NCBI GenBank assembly: GCA_000499405.2
Contig: HG738138.1
Location: 2,046,001 to 2,110,000, forward strand
Source: Onchocerca volvulus
Taxonomy: Eukaryota; Nematoda; Chromadorea; Rhabditida; Onchocercidae
Direction of reading: 5' to 3'
Length of the DNA: 64,000 nucleotides
Part shown: positions 31,735 through 46,500 of the stretch, piece by piece
How the letters are laid out: every line of letters starts with the position of its first letter
Position numbering within the stretch: the first letter of the stretch is position 1
Translations under genes and position numbers: made by a program
The notes under the pieces: model-generated
Told to the model about the DNA's origin: nothing
The model's database searches: none
Seen by the model: only the letters and a program-made list of their open reading frames with translations

Positions 31735-33959
31735 CTAGTTTTGGTGAAGCCAAAAGCTTCTTGAAAGTTTGTCTGTTAATTTAAATTTTAATTGGCAATC
31801 ATGTTGTTCTTTTACCTTTGATTGTCCCGGCATTAAAACAAAATTCACAATCTTTGCTGATGTTTGGTTGTCATTTGTAATGTTCACTTGTTTGAATGTT
31901 GGTTGGTAACCATCCGCTGTTACATAAATTTCGTAATGTCCTGGCGTAAGTAAACGGAAATATTCACCTGTTTCCGCTATAAAATAGCTGATCGTATGAC
32001 TTGACAACAATACTGTTCAAGCTTATTTATAGAGACAATTAAATCTATGTTGAATTAGTTGAAATTCTGGATTTCAAAATTTTAGCCATAAATTTTAAAT
32101 TTAAAATTTATCAACGAATAGAAAAAAATTGTGAATTTTATTCGAACTTATGCAATATGTAAATTAGCTCGAAATTCGTCATTTTTATGGTGAAACTTAC
32201 AAGATGTAACAGGATGTTTGATTGGAGTAGTTTCGGTACTGTTCTTGATCCAAATAACAGCTCCTGATATTGGTTCTCCGGTAATTTTGTTCGTTACAAT
32301 ACCTTTGATTCCAATATGAACCTACAGTAGTATTTGTAGAAAAATTCTACTACTGAAAAAGGTCTTTTTCTACATTTCTGTGATTGGGTAAGTATGGTAT
32401 ATATATTACATGGAATTGGAATATATATCATAAATCTAGATTATTCAATAGTAGTTAATTAAAAAATAAAGAAATTGTTATGGTGCACTCGAAAGCATTG
32501 TTCAAAATTCGATTAGCTCAATTTTCATTTGAAAAAAAAAAAAAGTTGCAATGTTGATAAATAGAATTACAAAAAAAAAAATTGCATAATGTTTTGACTT
32601 TCTAAAGAGCGATTCACTTCATAATGCTAAATTTCTTATTCTGTTCAATTAACGATATAATTTAAGACAAACTTTTTTAATAAAATCAATCAATGCTTCC
32701 TTATTATCTTCCCAAAGTTTTGGTAATAATGAACCGTCCGGGAATTTTTCACATGATAATTCCAATGTTATTTCAAAAGCATTTGTTGCCAGATAATTAA
32801 AATCTTGCATACCACCCGAAATTGAATACCATTTTGCACCATTTGTAATTCCACCTAAAAATAACATACACATTTTTGGATTTGATTAACTTGCTAGTTT
32901 CATTTCAATTATTCATAAATTCAATTTCAAAATTTTCAATTTTTGATCATTCATAAATTCTTTTTTTACTAAGATTAAACTTTTTTTTTTTTAAATATAA
33001 AATTTAAGTTTTTTAACCTTGCTGTGCGAACGCATCGGTGACAGTTCCATCACAGGGCGGATGATCATTCTTTGCCATATGAGCATGCTTATTTGCATAA
33101 CTCTCCGCAAGATATCTAAAATATATTTTCAAAAATTCCTACTAATTTCGACAAATTTTTTTACTGTTTAATTATTTTAATAAGAAAATAAGATAATTAT
33201 AATTATGATAAATTGCAGCATTTCTAATTCTTGAAATGAATACCCTAAATTTGCATAGACCGAAGATTAATAGTGTAATAAAACTGATAATTTTTGATGA
33301 AATTTGAAACATACTAACCGAAATGTTTGGTCATCAGGACTTTTCGAATATTCATTACTATTTGGGATTCGAGCGGAATCGAATGGATAATTAGCCACCA
33401 AATCACCTTCATGCAAATTGGCTGATAAGACAAATGGTAAAGAAAGAATCCATCGTCCAACAGCTCGTACTTCTGGTTGATACTTAAAAATACAAGAAGA
33501 AAAAATTTAAAATTGGAAATTCTCAATTAAAATTCACGATTGTATAATAAACAGATGACATGATATCAAATCGATAAGTCAGGAAAAGTATCGAAATAGA
33601 AGATAAAAAAAAAAAGAATACTTCTTTTGTTTCATCGCCAAACAATTCCAGAAGGTGATCGAAACGAGGTATATTATGCCGTTCCAAATAATAGTAGAAG
33701 TCATCAAGATCCGGAAAATCTCGGTTTAGATCAATACCATTAGAATTGGCTCTACCGGTAAACCAACCCCGAAGATCGCTTTCCTGAATCATGCTTTGTC
33801 GAAATTTATCTATTGCTAATTTCATCATTACTGTATATTTCTCTTTTGAAGCTTCAAGAATTTTTTTCGGAATTACTTCATATATTTTTGAAAATGCCAA
33901 AGTCTTCAATTTTCCTGCCGTGAAAGGCTTATTTTTTCCTTTTTCTAAAGGAAAAATTT

Positions 33960-34015
<56 letters not shown>

Positions 34016-34969
34016 AAAATCCAACTCCTACGATTTCATCAATGCTTTTCACTATACTATCAATTAGAAATTCAAATTTTAAAGTTTCCATCCACATATT
34101 CTATCCAAGTTTATTTATAGCGCATTTTTATTGATGTGATTTATCGACGTATATTCATCAGGAAGGATAAAAAAAAAAAACAAAAAACAAAAACAAAAAT
34201 TATTACTGTAGAAAGTGCGCGTTCAAATCCATCTGGATTCATTGCTGGCAACAGATGAATTGATGTCGAATTGATAAGTTCCATGATTTCTTTATTTTTT
34301 GCGGAAAGTTGATCACAGAAATATGATGCAAGTCGTAATAGAAGTTCTCTTCCGATAGGTTCATTCCCATGCATATTCGCAACATATTTCATTTCCGGTT
34401 TTACTAGAAATATTTATCAATTCAATAGATTTATTCTTTTTTTTTCTCTGGAATACAATCCAAGATTAAAAATATTTGATTGGGGATGAATGTGGAAAAA
34501 ATTCTGAATGAGAAGAACACTTGAAGATATCTGAAGAAATGGAAACCATACGATAGAAGAAAAAGGAATTGATGGAAGATAAAAAATAACAAGAATTCTG
34601 AAACAAAAAAAAGAGAGAAAATCTTTCCCGCAAAAAGTTCTATAAACAAAGAGCATAAAATTTTAAAGAATTCAACTCCAAGCATTATGCTTATAGTAAA
34701 ATTACGATTTAAAAAAACGAAAAAAAAAATGTACATATTTGATGTTGTCCAGGTGTCGTCGAAAATTGGATAACAAGTAGCTCACGTCCTTCGACACTTT
34801 CACCAATCGAATAAACAGTCGTATAATTGGGACATCGTTTATTAATATTTGTTAGGATGGTGTCCAATTCATCTTGATTATGGTAATTAGCCCATTGGTC
34901 AGTACCCCTGATTTTTTGTATTTTTGGGACAAATACTAGAAAAAAAAAGAAAAGATGATAATAGCCCAT
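31735..34969 (-). CDS. Carboxypeptidase E-type (M14B) prohormone-processing metallocarboxypeptidase
   Basis: Eight exons on the minus strand: 34969-34735, 34403-34207, 33927-33622, 33482-33319, 33115-33018, 32854-32673, 32321-32201, 31976-31735; 514 residues. Such enzymes trim C-terminal Lys/Arg from neuropeptide and hormone precursors in secretory vesicles. Seen: a hydrophobic leader (LFFFFLVFV, signal peptide), zinc ligands H90 and E93 in [24 protein letters not shown], the third ligand H270 in [24 protein letters not shown], and the catalytic Glu E365 in [12 protein letters not shown] transthyretin-like domain follows ([39 protein letters not shown]). The order and spacing fit CPE and nematode EGL-21 rather than carboxypeptidase D, which has several catalytic domains. 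Between MNPDGFERA and GWFTGRAN sit about 45 extra residues, rich in Lys and Glu. The acceptor of exon 3 (ATAAG at 33932-33928) is the only frame-keeping choice and is weak. A GATTGTAG site just upstream of the ATG may be the trans-splice acceptor. Confidence 0.92.
33962..34011 (+). repeat. T50 homopolymer in a carboxypeptidase intron
   Basis: Fifty T on the plus strand, so A50 in the transcript, about 35 bases upstream of the weak exon-3 acceptor. Confidence 0.9.
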
Positions 34970-37900
34970 GGAACGGAAGGAGGGATTCAAGCCTACAATC
35001 TAGGCCGTTTCCAATGCTCCAATATAGCAGCTATCTCTTAGCTGACTAGGACAACACTTCGCTTTCACTCTAGGCTTCTTTGCGTTTGAGGCCTAAAACT
35101 CACTTCTTCATGCATTCAACATTTAACGTCATCGATGCTTTTTCTCCCCATGCCTAACTGCTGCTATAAGGTGACAAATCGATCGACTCCATGCATTCAT
35201 TTTACTTGTCACCCATTCATTTCACTGTTGTCAACTTATTTCGCATGAAAATAATGCAAACATGACGATATTGCATGAAAACTTTTCTGATAATGAAAAA
35301 TAATACTTTTTATCACGTCAGCTCTCTGCTATCTTAATCATAATTTATTCTATCAAATCCTATTCTATCTTACATTTCCTTTTTATTTCTAACTTTTTCC
35401 TCATGAAAAGACTAACTACACGGAAGAAACTTATTTATACTTTAAAATAATGATGTCATCATTTAAATATGTCATTTTAAAGACAAATTTAATTGAACAT
35501 TATTTAAAAAAAAAAAAAGAAAAAGACATGGTTATAATGATAATTGATAAGATAAATCATTTGTGGAAGTACAGTATGCTATCATTTTTCATGAAAAATG
35601 ACCACATTCATTTCCATAATAACCGTAGCTGAGTGTTTCTTAAAATTTACAATGTCAGTATTTCGAATAAAATTTTTCCCATCTTGTCTTGAATTTTAAA
35701 ACAAATAATTTTTTGCTTAAATTAAATAAAAGCCGTTTAGATTAATTAAATTTTTCCGAAAAATTTTCAAAAATAAAAATAAAAAGTTTTAGAAGAAGGA
35801 TGAAAAAAGAAAAAAGGAAAAAGGAATAAAAAAAAAAAAAAAACAAGATGATTGATCAATTTGCAGGAATGATAATCTAATTATGATTCAATCATTAATG
35901 TTATCAAAAATTTTTTTTCGAAATAACGAAATGCAAAGATAAAGCATTTCATATTAAAAGATTTCTTTTTTTTTCTCTCTCTCTCTCTCTCTCCTCTCTC
36001 TATTTCCTATCATCTCATCACTTTTTCTTCTTTTTGTTAAGAAATTTTTTCCAGTAAAAGAATGATAATTTGAAAAAACTAAAACTGATTTAATTAATAA
36101 ACGTTTTTCATTGCTTTCACATATACTTCAAAGCAATCTAATTCTTAAAACATTTTACATTTTGAATCTTCCGTGTGAATTTCTTTTTCTTTTTTTTTTT
36201 TTCTAATAAACAAAAATAAAAACAATTATAATATCTCAATTGAAAAGAAATTTTGAAAATCTTTATAAATATATTCAGATGAAGTGAATAAGTAAGCAAA
36301 TATTTTCTCTATTGATTGCATAGAAATATTTTTTTGGATAATTCAAAAATTTACGAATTTATACTTTTTATTTCTAATATAATCTTTCACATTTTTTTAT
36401 TTTCAAATTATGCATTATATGTGAATATCAATTTGTTTTACATGAAGAATGGCAAACTAATTTTTAGTTCCAGTAAATGAGATAATTTTTTTTTTTCCTA
36501 TCCAGAAAATTATATATCGATCCATAATTGTTTGTTTCAATTTATGTTTAAATTTATAATATACAATAGGCATCATTCTACCAAATAAATGGTAATTTGA
36601 CTTTCGAAATTGAAAATACTAGATTTTTCTTGAATTATTATTCCATGAATCTATGATGTACAACTTAAATTTTGGAAAATTTAATAATTTTTTCAATAAA
36701 AAACTTATTGTTGTTAGCAAAAATACCTGAAAAAGGCATTAATCAATTTAACCAAAACATCTAAATTTTGAAATTTCATTCAGCTTCAGATATAAATTAC
36801 CTTTTGGCATAATTTTGAGGCCAAAAAATATATATATATAAAAGCAGAAAATGAATATAACTTTAGTAAAAATAAGTTCCGAAAATTTCGTAAAATGAAA
36901 TGATTTGAAAAAGCATTTTATTTTTTCATTCTTTTTTTTCCCACTAAAATTATTCATTATTCATCCCAACTTATACAAGTATGAATTGAATAAATAATGA
37001 ATAATCTCGTGTGTTAAAAGAGTACTTTAAAAAAGCTTTTTTCATTATGTAATTCAAATTATTATGAAGTAAATGTATTTTCTTTCAATATGCAATATTT
37101 GATATTCGTTGACAGTTTAATCATTATAATAATTAAACGCTATATTTTGATGTGTCCACATTTGCGTCAAAGTCGCAATGAGAATGATATGAAAAAGATT
37201 GCATAATTAATGAAGCAAGTTGTTGTCGTTTTTATCACTTAAAAGTTATTCATTTATTCACTTCGACAATTTTTGAAATAGAAAAAACTAAAAATCTGTT
37301 GTAATTTCAGAAAAATGCTCGAAATTCTTTTTCTTTTTTTTTCAACCAAATTTGAACAATACTTAAATTCGTAACATAATTTATTATTTTTACTAAAACA
37401 AATTAAATCAACATTTTTGTATGCTTCATTTTTTTTTTTATCATTTCGCTAAAATAATTTCCATTTGATAAGGGTTGTTCAGAATTTATCAGTTAGCTTA
37501 TACATATGGCAATTGAAATCTTTTTGAACAAATTCAACTCTATTAAATTAAATTAAACTTAACTATTTTTCTACATCTAATAGAAATAAAACCCTTCTTT
37601 CAAATGTAAATTTGCTTTCTTTTTTTTTCTTTTTTTTTAAATTACTGTTTCTTTTTAAGCCAATTTTCGAAAGAGTCTCAGTAGCAAATTCTAAAAACTG
37701 AGCAAAAATGGTTTTATTTCCTTAATGAATTTTATGTATATGTAAGCAATGTAGGCTAAGTATTTTTCTTTAAAAATATTCTTAAAAATCTATTAATTAC
37801 AAAGCAGCATGAAATGAATACAATCTCAAAGGTAAAAATTAGTAGTTACAGAAAAAAAAAAAATTAATCAAAAGTTTATTACTAAGAAAATTTTTTAAAT

Positions 37901-40262
37901 TACTTCATATTTCATTATATATTAATCAATTTTTTACGAATTAACAAATACCTCCAAATGAATAAATTAATTTAGTTATATTGTAAATTTTCCGTGCGTT
38001 AAATTTCAAACTTAATTCGTGCATCAAATTAGTTATTGTATGATGTTTTTTTTTTTTTTTCCTTTTCAAAGTTTTCACATCAATGAATTTGGGCAAAATT
38101 ATAATGTAAAAGTTTAAGTTCAAGAAGCGGAAACTTTTTAATGCTTTTACTCTAAAAACATTAGCATTTTATGCTTGTAATTTTCTTCCTAAAATATATC
38201 AAATTTTTTGTTAATTAATTCTAATCGAGAAAGAATTGATAATCATTTCCGTTAATTTGAATTAAGAATTTTAATGACCACAATAAGGCATTCACTTGTT
38301 GTAATAATTGATGATTACATTTCTCTCGTAAAATTTATTTATTCGCTTTTTTTTTTTTTTTTTCTTTTTTTTTTCTTTATAGCTCTAATAAAATTTATTG
38401 TAATTAATAACAGCTCGAACTAATTTACTGCACATACATATTTAAAGCAAATAATTAAAAACAATTTGAGAACGAAATGCGGAGATTTAATACAAAAAAA
38501 AAAAAAAAAAAAAAAAAAGGAAAAAAAAGAAATAAACTGATCAAATAGGCAAATATGGTATATCGCTGACTAGAAATGTAGTTCAAAGGTCAACTGCTAC
38601 AGCTAATGACTAGTGAGCGAATAAGCGAAAGGGCATATTGTGTAATGAACGGTGAAATTCATTTTAAATTTCAAACGATTATGATGATGAGGTAAAATGA
38701 ACACATTTATCTTACAGACAAAGGTCTACCGTAAACATCGAAACGGCATAAATGGCGTACGTGAAATTTGATATTGGATATCAATTAGGAAGAATTGTGA
38801 TAAGGAAACAAATAGTGTATGATTGGGAACAATCGGAAATTGTATTTGAAATAAGAATAGGAAAAAATGTATACATTTTTCTTAATAATTTTTCTGCATT
38901 TTTGTATAATTCATTTATACAAAAAATTTATCTAATTCTCTAATTTTCTGCTCCTGTAATTTCGTTTTTTTCTTTTTTTTTTTTGGCCATAAGAAGGAAA
39001 TTAATCAATCTTGTATAATGGAAAGAGAAAGTTACGACTATATTTCCACATGCTTCTAGAATAAATAGAAATGATTAGCTGTTTCCTGTCCCAAAAACTA
39101 CATTTAATGGTACGCCATTTGAAGGTATTAAAATATGATCTATAATTTTGAAAAAAATTTTTAAACTAACAATAAATAGCACAGAGCAATTATGCAAATC
39201 AGCAAACAAGAAACTTTTCAAGAAGAGAGAAGTAGCAATCAGAAGGATAAGAGATCTGTGATTAAACTAAAATATTTATCACGAAATGCTATTATCTGAA
39301 ATTAATATATTAAAATTGTTATCATTTATTATTATTTAGCAATGTTATTATTATTATTATTATTGAAATCATTATAATGACTATTATTAATATCACTGAA
39401 AATGGAATGACTAGAATGAGCCGAAAGACAAAAGATGAGGAGATTAATGATTGAAATTTCAGGAGAAGCTAAAAATGATTCTTCTATCATGTCACATAAT
39501 TCAATAGTAAGATTTGCATTTAAATTGTATTCAAATCAAATGTTAGAATTTGCATAACAATTGATTCATGCCAATAATAAATTATATCATTTTTTTTTTA
39601 ACTCTTTAAAAAAAAAAAAAAAAAAAAAAAAGGATATTTAGCTCAAGAATTTAATGATTATTTTCAAAAGTTAAGAAATAATTGTAAAAATATTTACAAC
39701 TTAACAATTAAAACTATTAAAAGTAGGCAAGTTTTAGCTATAATTCAAAATTGCTTTTATAATTTGAGGAACTATTTGCCAAGAAAATCCATTACAAATA
39801 ATAAGACATGTAATTGCATTAACAAAGCTAAATTAATTAGAACAATTATGCAACTAACAATAAAAATTTTTCCAAAAAAAAGAAAAAAAAAGGAGCATTT
39901 TCATGTTTCGCTACTTTTGTTTATAAAACATTGATATTTTTCGGAATATCCGATAAAACTTATTCAGGATAATGCTAAAATTTTTTTCATTTTCATCACG
40001 AAAGATACCTAATTTAATATTCAGCGTATAGCACTTTGTATAGTATTCAGCAATTTTCCAAAAATTGCAACATATTTTCAACTCGTTTTTAATGATTTAC
40101 AGATAATTTAGCACAATGTACATACAAAAAGGGATTATCAAAACACTGAAAGATATCCTAATAAAATGTTTTGATAAAATGGAAATATATGCATTTAATT
40201 GTAAAATTTGAAAATTTATAATCATTAATTGAATAATGAAATCTGTACCTAATTGATTGTTT
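34970..40262. other. Gene-poor region of 5.3 kb between carboxypeptidase and ONECUT genes
   Basis: No supportable exon. Both neighbours are on the minus strand, so it contains the carboxypeptidase promoter and the ONECUT 3' end. Contents: (CT)n at 35974-36002, many A or T runs (for example about 38495-38518 and 39608-39631), and a short (TTA)n at about 39345-39364. A less A/T-rich patch lies at 34990-35230. Confidence 0.55.
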
Positions 40263-40337
40263 TTATAACTGCTCAAAAACAGGTGGAGGTGGTATAGGAC
40301 CGAGAATTGTTTCACTATTTGTATTCGAATTAAGTAC

Positions 40338-40369
<32 letters not shown>

Positions 40370-40509
40370 CATCTTGCTGCTGTTGTTCTGCTTGATGTTG
40401 TTGCTCCTGTTGTCGTCCTTGTGATTCTTGTAATTGTTGTTGCTCTTGTTGTTGTTGTTGTTGTTGCTGTTGTTGTTGTTGTTGTTGTTGCTGCTCTTGT
40501 TGTTGTTGC

Positions 40510-40591
<82 letters not shown>

Positions 40592-43500
40592 GCTCTTCTT
40601 CTTCTTGTCGGCTACGATCATGACCACGACGACGAGCATTCATGAAAAAATTAGCAACTGTTGTAGGATCCAATTGTAGCTGTTGTGATATTGTTAATTG
40701 CATTTCCCGTGATGGCCGTTTAGTTTCTTTGAATATTGCCTATAAAGAGTTTTTTTTTTTTTTTTTTTCATTTTTGTTGAATTATTTCAAATATTTCAAT
40801 TTTGAAATTCTATAACAGCGTGCGGTCAAATTACATCTTTCAAGGATATTTTTTTAGCCATTTGTTAGTTTATTCATAACTTTGTTAGCTGTGAAAAATG
40901 TTGCTACGTTAATATCCCATCAAATAGCATAAATTATAAAAGATATGATTAAAAATACGATGCAAAATGCGTCAATAATTGCGATGAAAACATGTGATAA
41001 TTCAGAAGTGAATCGTTGTAGAGAATGCCAGATTGCAAATGGAACAATTGTTTATTTCCATATTGGAACTAAATAAATCTGAATTGATGCGAATATCTTT
41101 TCCTACTTGATTTCATCTCTTTTTCTTAGAAAAAAAAAAAAAAAAAAAAAAAAGATTAGAATTGGAAATTTTTGTTCCCGAACTAAGGAAGGATGTATCG
41201 TAAGCTAAGAATGCTAGAGCCAAAGGCTAACATACCACCTTCCTGCTTGAAATATATTTGAAAGATTGGTCCTGTAATGGTTTTTCCTTCTCCGCTATTG
41301 ATAACTGATAGCTGATTACTTTCGAGAAACGAAGAAGGAAGCAAGTACGCACATAATTGATAAATTATTGAAAAATTGACAAAAATAATGAAAAAAGTGG
41401 GAACGTATTAAATTTTGAGTAAACTTCAATAATGGGAAATTAAATCTAAATTGTATGAGAAAACGATGATATGTGCTTTTTTCTTCCTCTCTCTTTTTTC
41501 CTTAACTCAGCAATAACTTGCGAGAACAGAAAATTGCAAAATGATGATTAAGATTAGATTCAGATCATCAAATTATAGCATTTTCGAGAATTTTAGGATA
41601 AAATAAAAATATATTTCTATATACATTTTTTTTTTTAAAAGAAAATGCTGCCTTCATTATATATTATTTTATATAATTAAATTTTGAAAGTTTTTTTATC
41701 CCGAAATTTATAATTTTCATAAGTACCACACATTTATAATTTATAAAATATAGACAGGATAGAGCAAAAAAAAAGAAAAAAAAAAATTTGCTTTTTCCCT
41801 TTTTTTTTTGTTTTTTTGCAAATATCAATTAGCACCTGCAACTGGCCCACCTGCAATGTACGTCTTTGAATATCGGTGAACACTAAGCGTGGTTTTTTGG
41901 GTGTTGCCGGTTGTGAAGCACCGTTAATTTGTTGTTCATCTTTTCGTTTACATGCTAAATTGAACAAAAATAATAATAAGTAACAATTAAATTTTTAAAA
42001 TTCATACAATTTATTCAATAATTAATGAGTAATTTGTGAGATTTTTCTCAGTAATTTCAAATTTTTCCTAAAAATGAGAAGAAAGAGGGAAGAAGAAAAA
42101 AAAAAAAAAAAAGATATAAATATTTTATATGTTAGTCCCTTTGAATCACAGCAAGTCATTTAATTTTCAGAAATGTTCAATATAGACTATAATTAATTGT
42201 ACCGGAAGATATTAAAAACACTAACACATCAATCTACAGCGCTTTCATGCAAACAAATTCTACCGTAATGCTCATTAATTCACAGTCGGAAGCTTGACCT
42301 TTCAGCATGGATAATTGGTGAAGCACTTAGGATTCAATTATGAAATAACGATCTTAGGATAGGTAAATATTCAGAGTTTGAACATCATATAAGATGCGAA
42401 ATTATTAATAAAAACTTTGGGTATGATGATTTTAAAGTTATGATAATATTCCGTTGTCTGATATAACAATGTGATTTATAACCTTTAACATCATAAACTT
42501 ATATGGAATCAAGCATATGAAAATGGTACTATTCAATCCAATAGTTTGGATATTGTTTGAAATTTCAAAAAATTTATTTCGAAATTTTTATTTATTAAAA
42601 TATCCTTCAAAATAATTAAATGTCATGGTGCCTTAAATACAATGAACTTTGCATGATATAATTGGTAATGTAAAAAGATTTCGTTTCATTATCCACCTGT
42701 CATGCTATTGTAAATTAATTATTAAGAATTTCAAATTTTCGAAAAAATACAGAAGATATGCGACAATTTCTTGAGAAAAACTGCAGCCATGTCTAGTTTT
42801 GCATTACTCGAGAATAAGAGTACGTATATCTGGCTCATTTCTGATTTTTAATTTTATAAAAGCGACTTTTTTTCCGGATCATCTGAGATTTCACGCAGTG
42901 TAAGTTTTACCAAAATGAATCCACTTTTTTTTTTAGAAAAATTCACAGTTTTTCTTCCTTCCTTTTTTTTTTTTTGCAAAATTTCCACAGTGGTGTTATA
43001 TTCACAAAAAAAAGAAAAACTTGAAACACTCAAGCAAACAATTAGAGAAAACAAAAAATATATTACCAATAATGAAAAAATAACAGATGCTTTTCCCTTT
43101 TTTGTTTTTTTTTAAAGAAATCATATCACATATCCGAAATTTTATATACTAAAATGTCTCAAAAATATCTCAGATCCCTATTTTCAAGTAAAAATTTTTT
43201 TTTCTATCTCTCATCAGCGATGAAACGAATTAAACGCAGACTAAAGTTGTTAGAAATTAAATTTTTATGAACAATTGAAAAATAGGCTTGAAGCGATGTA
43301 AAAGTGGACATCTGGAACGGATGACGCATTATTAATGAGTATGAGATGTGTATGTGCGTGTATGTGTGTATGTGTGTGTGTGTGTATGTATGTGTATGTA
43401 TATTCGTGGATGTATTTGTGCGTTTATATTACGGATCTCTATATGCTTATTCATGTCATATGTCATTTGAATAGACGGGTCAAAGGTTAAAAGTAAGGAA

Positions 43501-46500
43501 TATGAAAGATTTACCAGTGACCTCAGACTAATTACTGGTAGCATTAGGATCAATCATTATCATCTGTCAGACTTAACATATAAGGATTTAAAAAAGCTAC
43601 ACAACATATTCTAACAATAATTAAACTAAAAAATTTGTTTATAATAAAAAAAAAAAAAAAAAAAAAAAGTTATTGACAAAATATTCTCTTATCATTTTTT
43701 TAAATCATTTTTTTTTTTTTTTTTTGCTTTGTTATATTTGTCATAAATGAAATTTTTATTTTGTTAACCTTCTATAGAAATTTGAGTGTAAATCAATAAG
43801 AAAATTTCTATTAGCTGAAAAAAAAAAAAACGGAAGAGACAGCTAGAAGTTAATATTTTAAAATAAATAAAATTTAAAGACAAATGGATCAAAGCTCACA
43901 ACTCTTAGGAGCAGTATTAAGCAGACAATTGAATTAGTCAAAGTGTCACTATAAAAATATATGAAAAATAACAAGAAAGTGCTCAAGGATGATATAATAT
44001 TGAGGTAGAAATACTGCTATATTTGTGATGATGATAATGATTTCCATTTTACCGTATCCTCTGCTACATCAATTACTAATCTTGTTTGATGTGCAAATTA
44101 TCCAACAAATAAATCATCACTAAGACTACTGTTTCGATCGTTAAATGAATTATCCTAAAAAAAATTCCATCTTTAGAATATTCGAAAAATATAGCATGAA
44201 AAAATTATTTTTCTGAATTGCAAAAAAATAGAGCTAATTTTTCAATAATTTCGAATGAAGATTACGGAAGAATTCAAAAAAAAGAAAAAAAAATGAAAAT
44301 TCATAAATTATATTTATAAATTATAAATTCTATTGAAAAAAATGGTATATATATAAAAAAAAAAATATATGTTAAAGAATAATTTTCAAGGCTGAAATTG
44401 TATATGAAAAATTATCGGAAAAATAAACTGTCGTTACTATTAAAATTTAAAAAACGGTTTAAAAAAAAAAAATTTTTTTTTTTTGCAACAAAAGAAGTTA
44501 TTCATCTTTTTTTTTTTTAATACGTAATTAAATTTTTTCTAATTCTTCGAAACTACTGTATTTTAGGTTATTCAACAAAAAAAAAAAAAGGAAAAAAAAC
44601 TAAGCAAATTTACTATAGCATTACAATGGAGCTAAATTACGACATAAGGATAGTTTTTTAATTGAAGGATAACTATCAGTTCATTGTATCCGAAATATCC
44701 TTTCAATTGAATCATTTCTTTTTTTCCTTCTATTCATGTAACATACGAAAGAATGCATAAATGTTTGAGTGTCTTTAATTAGGGATATTTGTTAACAAAT
44801 AATTTCCTAATTACTGAGAAAAAAATAAAAAACATTTTAGGTTTATTTTATATAAAAGTATAAAATTTATTGCCTGAAAAAAAAAAAATCTCAGCAACAA
44901 TAAGGAAAAATTAGGAAAGGAAAAAAAAAAAAAAAGGAAATGACGCGGAAGAGAAAGGTAAAGGAAGGATAAGGATGATAAAGGATGGACAAGAAAAGGT
45001 TAACGAGGTCAAAAAAAAAACAATTAGATTTGCAAAAAGTAAGTGGAATCCCGCAGATCAAGGATTGAATGAAAAACCACCATCTGTAGGTACAGTAGCA
45101 GCTGCAAGTCTACTCGTTAATCTAAAATTCGTGTCACCCTTCTCATCCGAACCGATCCCATCCATCCTATCAATTCACATTCGTTAGCTGTAACACATGC
45201 AATGGTCATCATCATTATCATCATTATCATCATCATCATCCATACCATCAAGGACATATGTCATCCACACAATCGTATTTCATTTTTTTCTTCAATACTA
45301 CGCATGGATGAAGTAGTTCAATTTGTGATTTTCAATTGATTAAAAAATAAAATTTCCTTTTTTTTTTTTGTCAAAATTTTCCATCTTTTTTCATTTCTCT
45401 TAAAAAAAAAAAAAAAAAAAATGATTCCAGAATACAAGAATTAGATTTAATCCTGTAACATTTGCCAAATATTAAAACAATAATTGATTTAACAGAAAAT
45501 AATAAAGAAAAATTATATTACTTATTTCAATTTATGTTATATCATTACTTAAAATAATTTCTAGTAATTATAATATATAATCATATTATAAAATAATAAA
45601 ATTCTTTTTCAGTATTTTATATTAAACGGATTCTTAAGTAAGGATAAGCTTTTTAGGAAGCTAGAAAAAAAAAAAATTAACGACACATTTTTGAATTATT
45701 AAATAAATAAGAAAGAGACTAGGAGACAAGAAAAAGAGAAAAAAAAGTTACCAGCCAAGCGTAAAGCGGACATCCGTTGAAATTCCGGTTCCTGTAACCA
45801 TTTGGCCATACGTCTGAATGTTTCACGACCACTCTTAAGCTTCGACCATGGTTTTGGATTCCTCAATAAATCCGAAAGCGTCCCTTGTGACCTAGATGAT
45901 GACCACTGTGACATGTAAAAATTATCGGAGCTTACTTTCAAACTTCTCCTTTAATTGTTTCCGTTTTGATTTAGTCCAATGAAGAAACATTTACCGGATG
46001 ATACGAGAGAAAAAAAAGGTAAAAACGTAAAGAAAGGCAAGAACATGCAGAAATTTGCATAAATTGCATTCAAAATAGTTGCTCTTTTTTTCTTTTCGTG
46101 TTACTTACAACAGCTTATAAACCGTTCAAAATTGCAAGCCAAAAATAATTATTAGCATAGAAAAGTACGGTGTAGTGTACTTATATAGTTTAAGCAGAAA
46201 AGTTTCTGAGCGAAGAAGAAAAGAATGGTACGTATAAATGTTGTTGAGATTCTCATGCGGTATCTGTATGAGTTGCCGTGTTTCAACCCTAACCGGGGAC
46301 GCTTCTCTTTTTTGTGTGAGTCGCATGAGAGGATGCGACTCCAACTGGGGAAGTTTGAAATTGGTTCGAGCTTATGTGGGACTGATTAATGAGTGTCCGC
46401 AGATTGAGAAAGGAATGAAAAACGAATTATATCTTAGGGTAAGGAAGCATTGAAAGAAGCTACATTCGGATGAAATAGATCAGTCACATCATACTTTCCC

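Larger units (their letters stand above)
41955..45751 (-). other. 3.8 kb intron of the ONECUT gene
   Basis: Separates CUT and homeodomain exons. Holds a (GT)n microsatellite (43347-43403), a CAT-rich run (45205-45243) and A or T runs of about 20-25 (for example about 43647-43670). I see no conserved exon, although a 70-codon plus-strand frame at 44975-45187 is less low-complexity than its surroundings. Confidence 0.6.

Noticed and set aside
34970..34990. Start of the carboxypeptidase at 34990
   Set aside because: That frame would begin at TTG; the ATG at 34969 directly precedes the signal peptide.
40421..40679. Plus-strand polyV and polyL frames and a minus-strand polyN frame
   Set aside because: Shadows of the CAA repeat that codes for polyQ in the ONECUT frame.
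44975..45187. Plus-strand 70-codon frame inside the ONECUT intron
   Set aside because: Looks more protein-like than its neighbours, but there is no homology, no splice partner and it is antisense to a gene.
46126..46344. Minus-strand frame between CUT-domain exons
   Set aside because: Would interrupt the conserved CUT domain if included; no donor and acceptor pair fits both neighbours.
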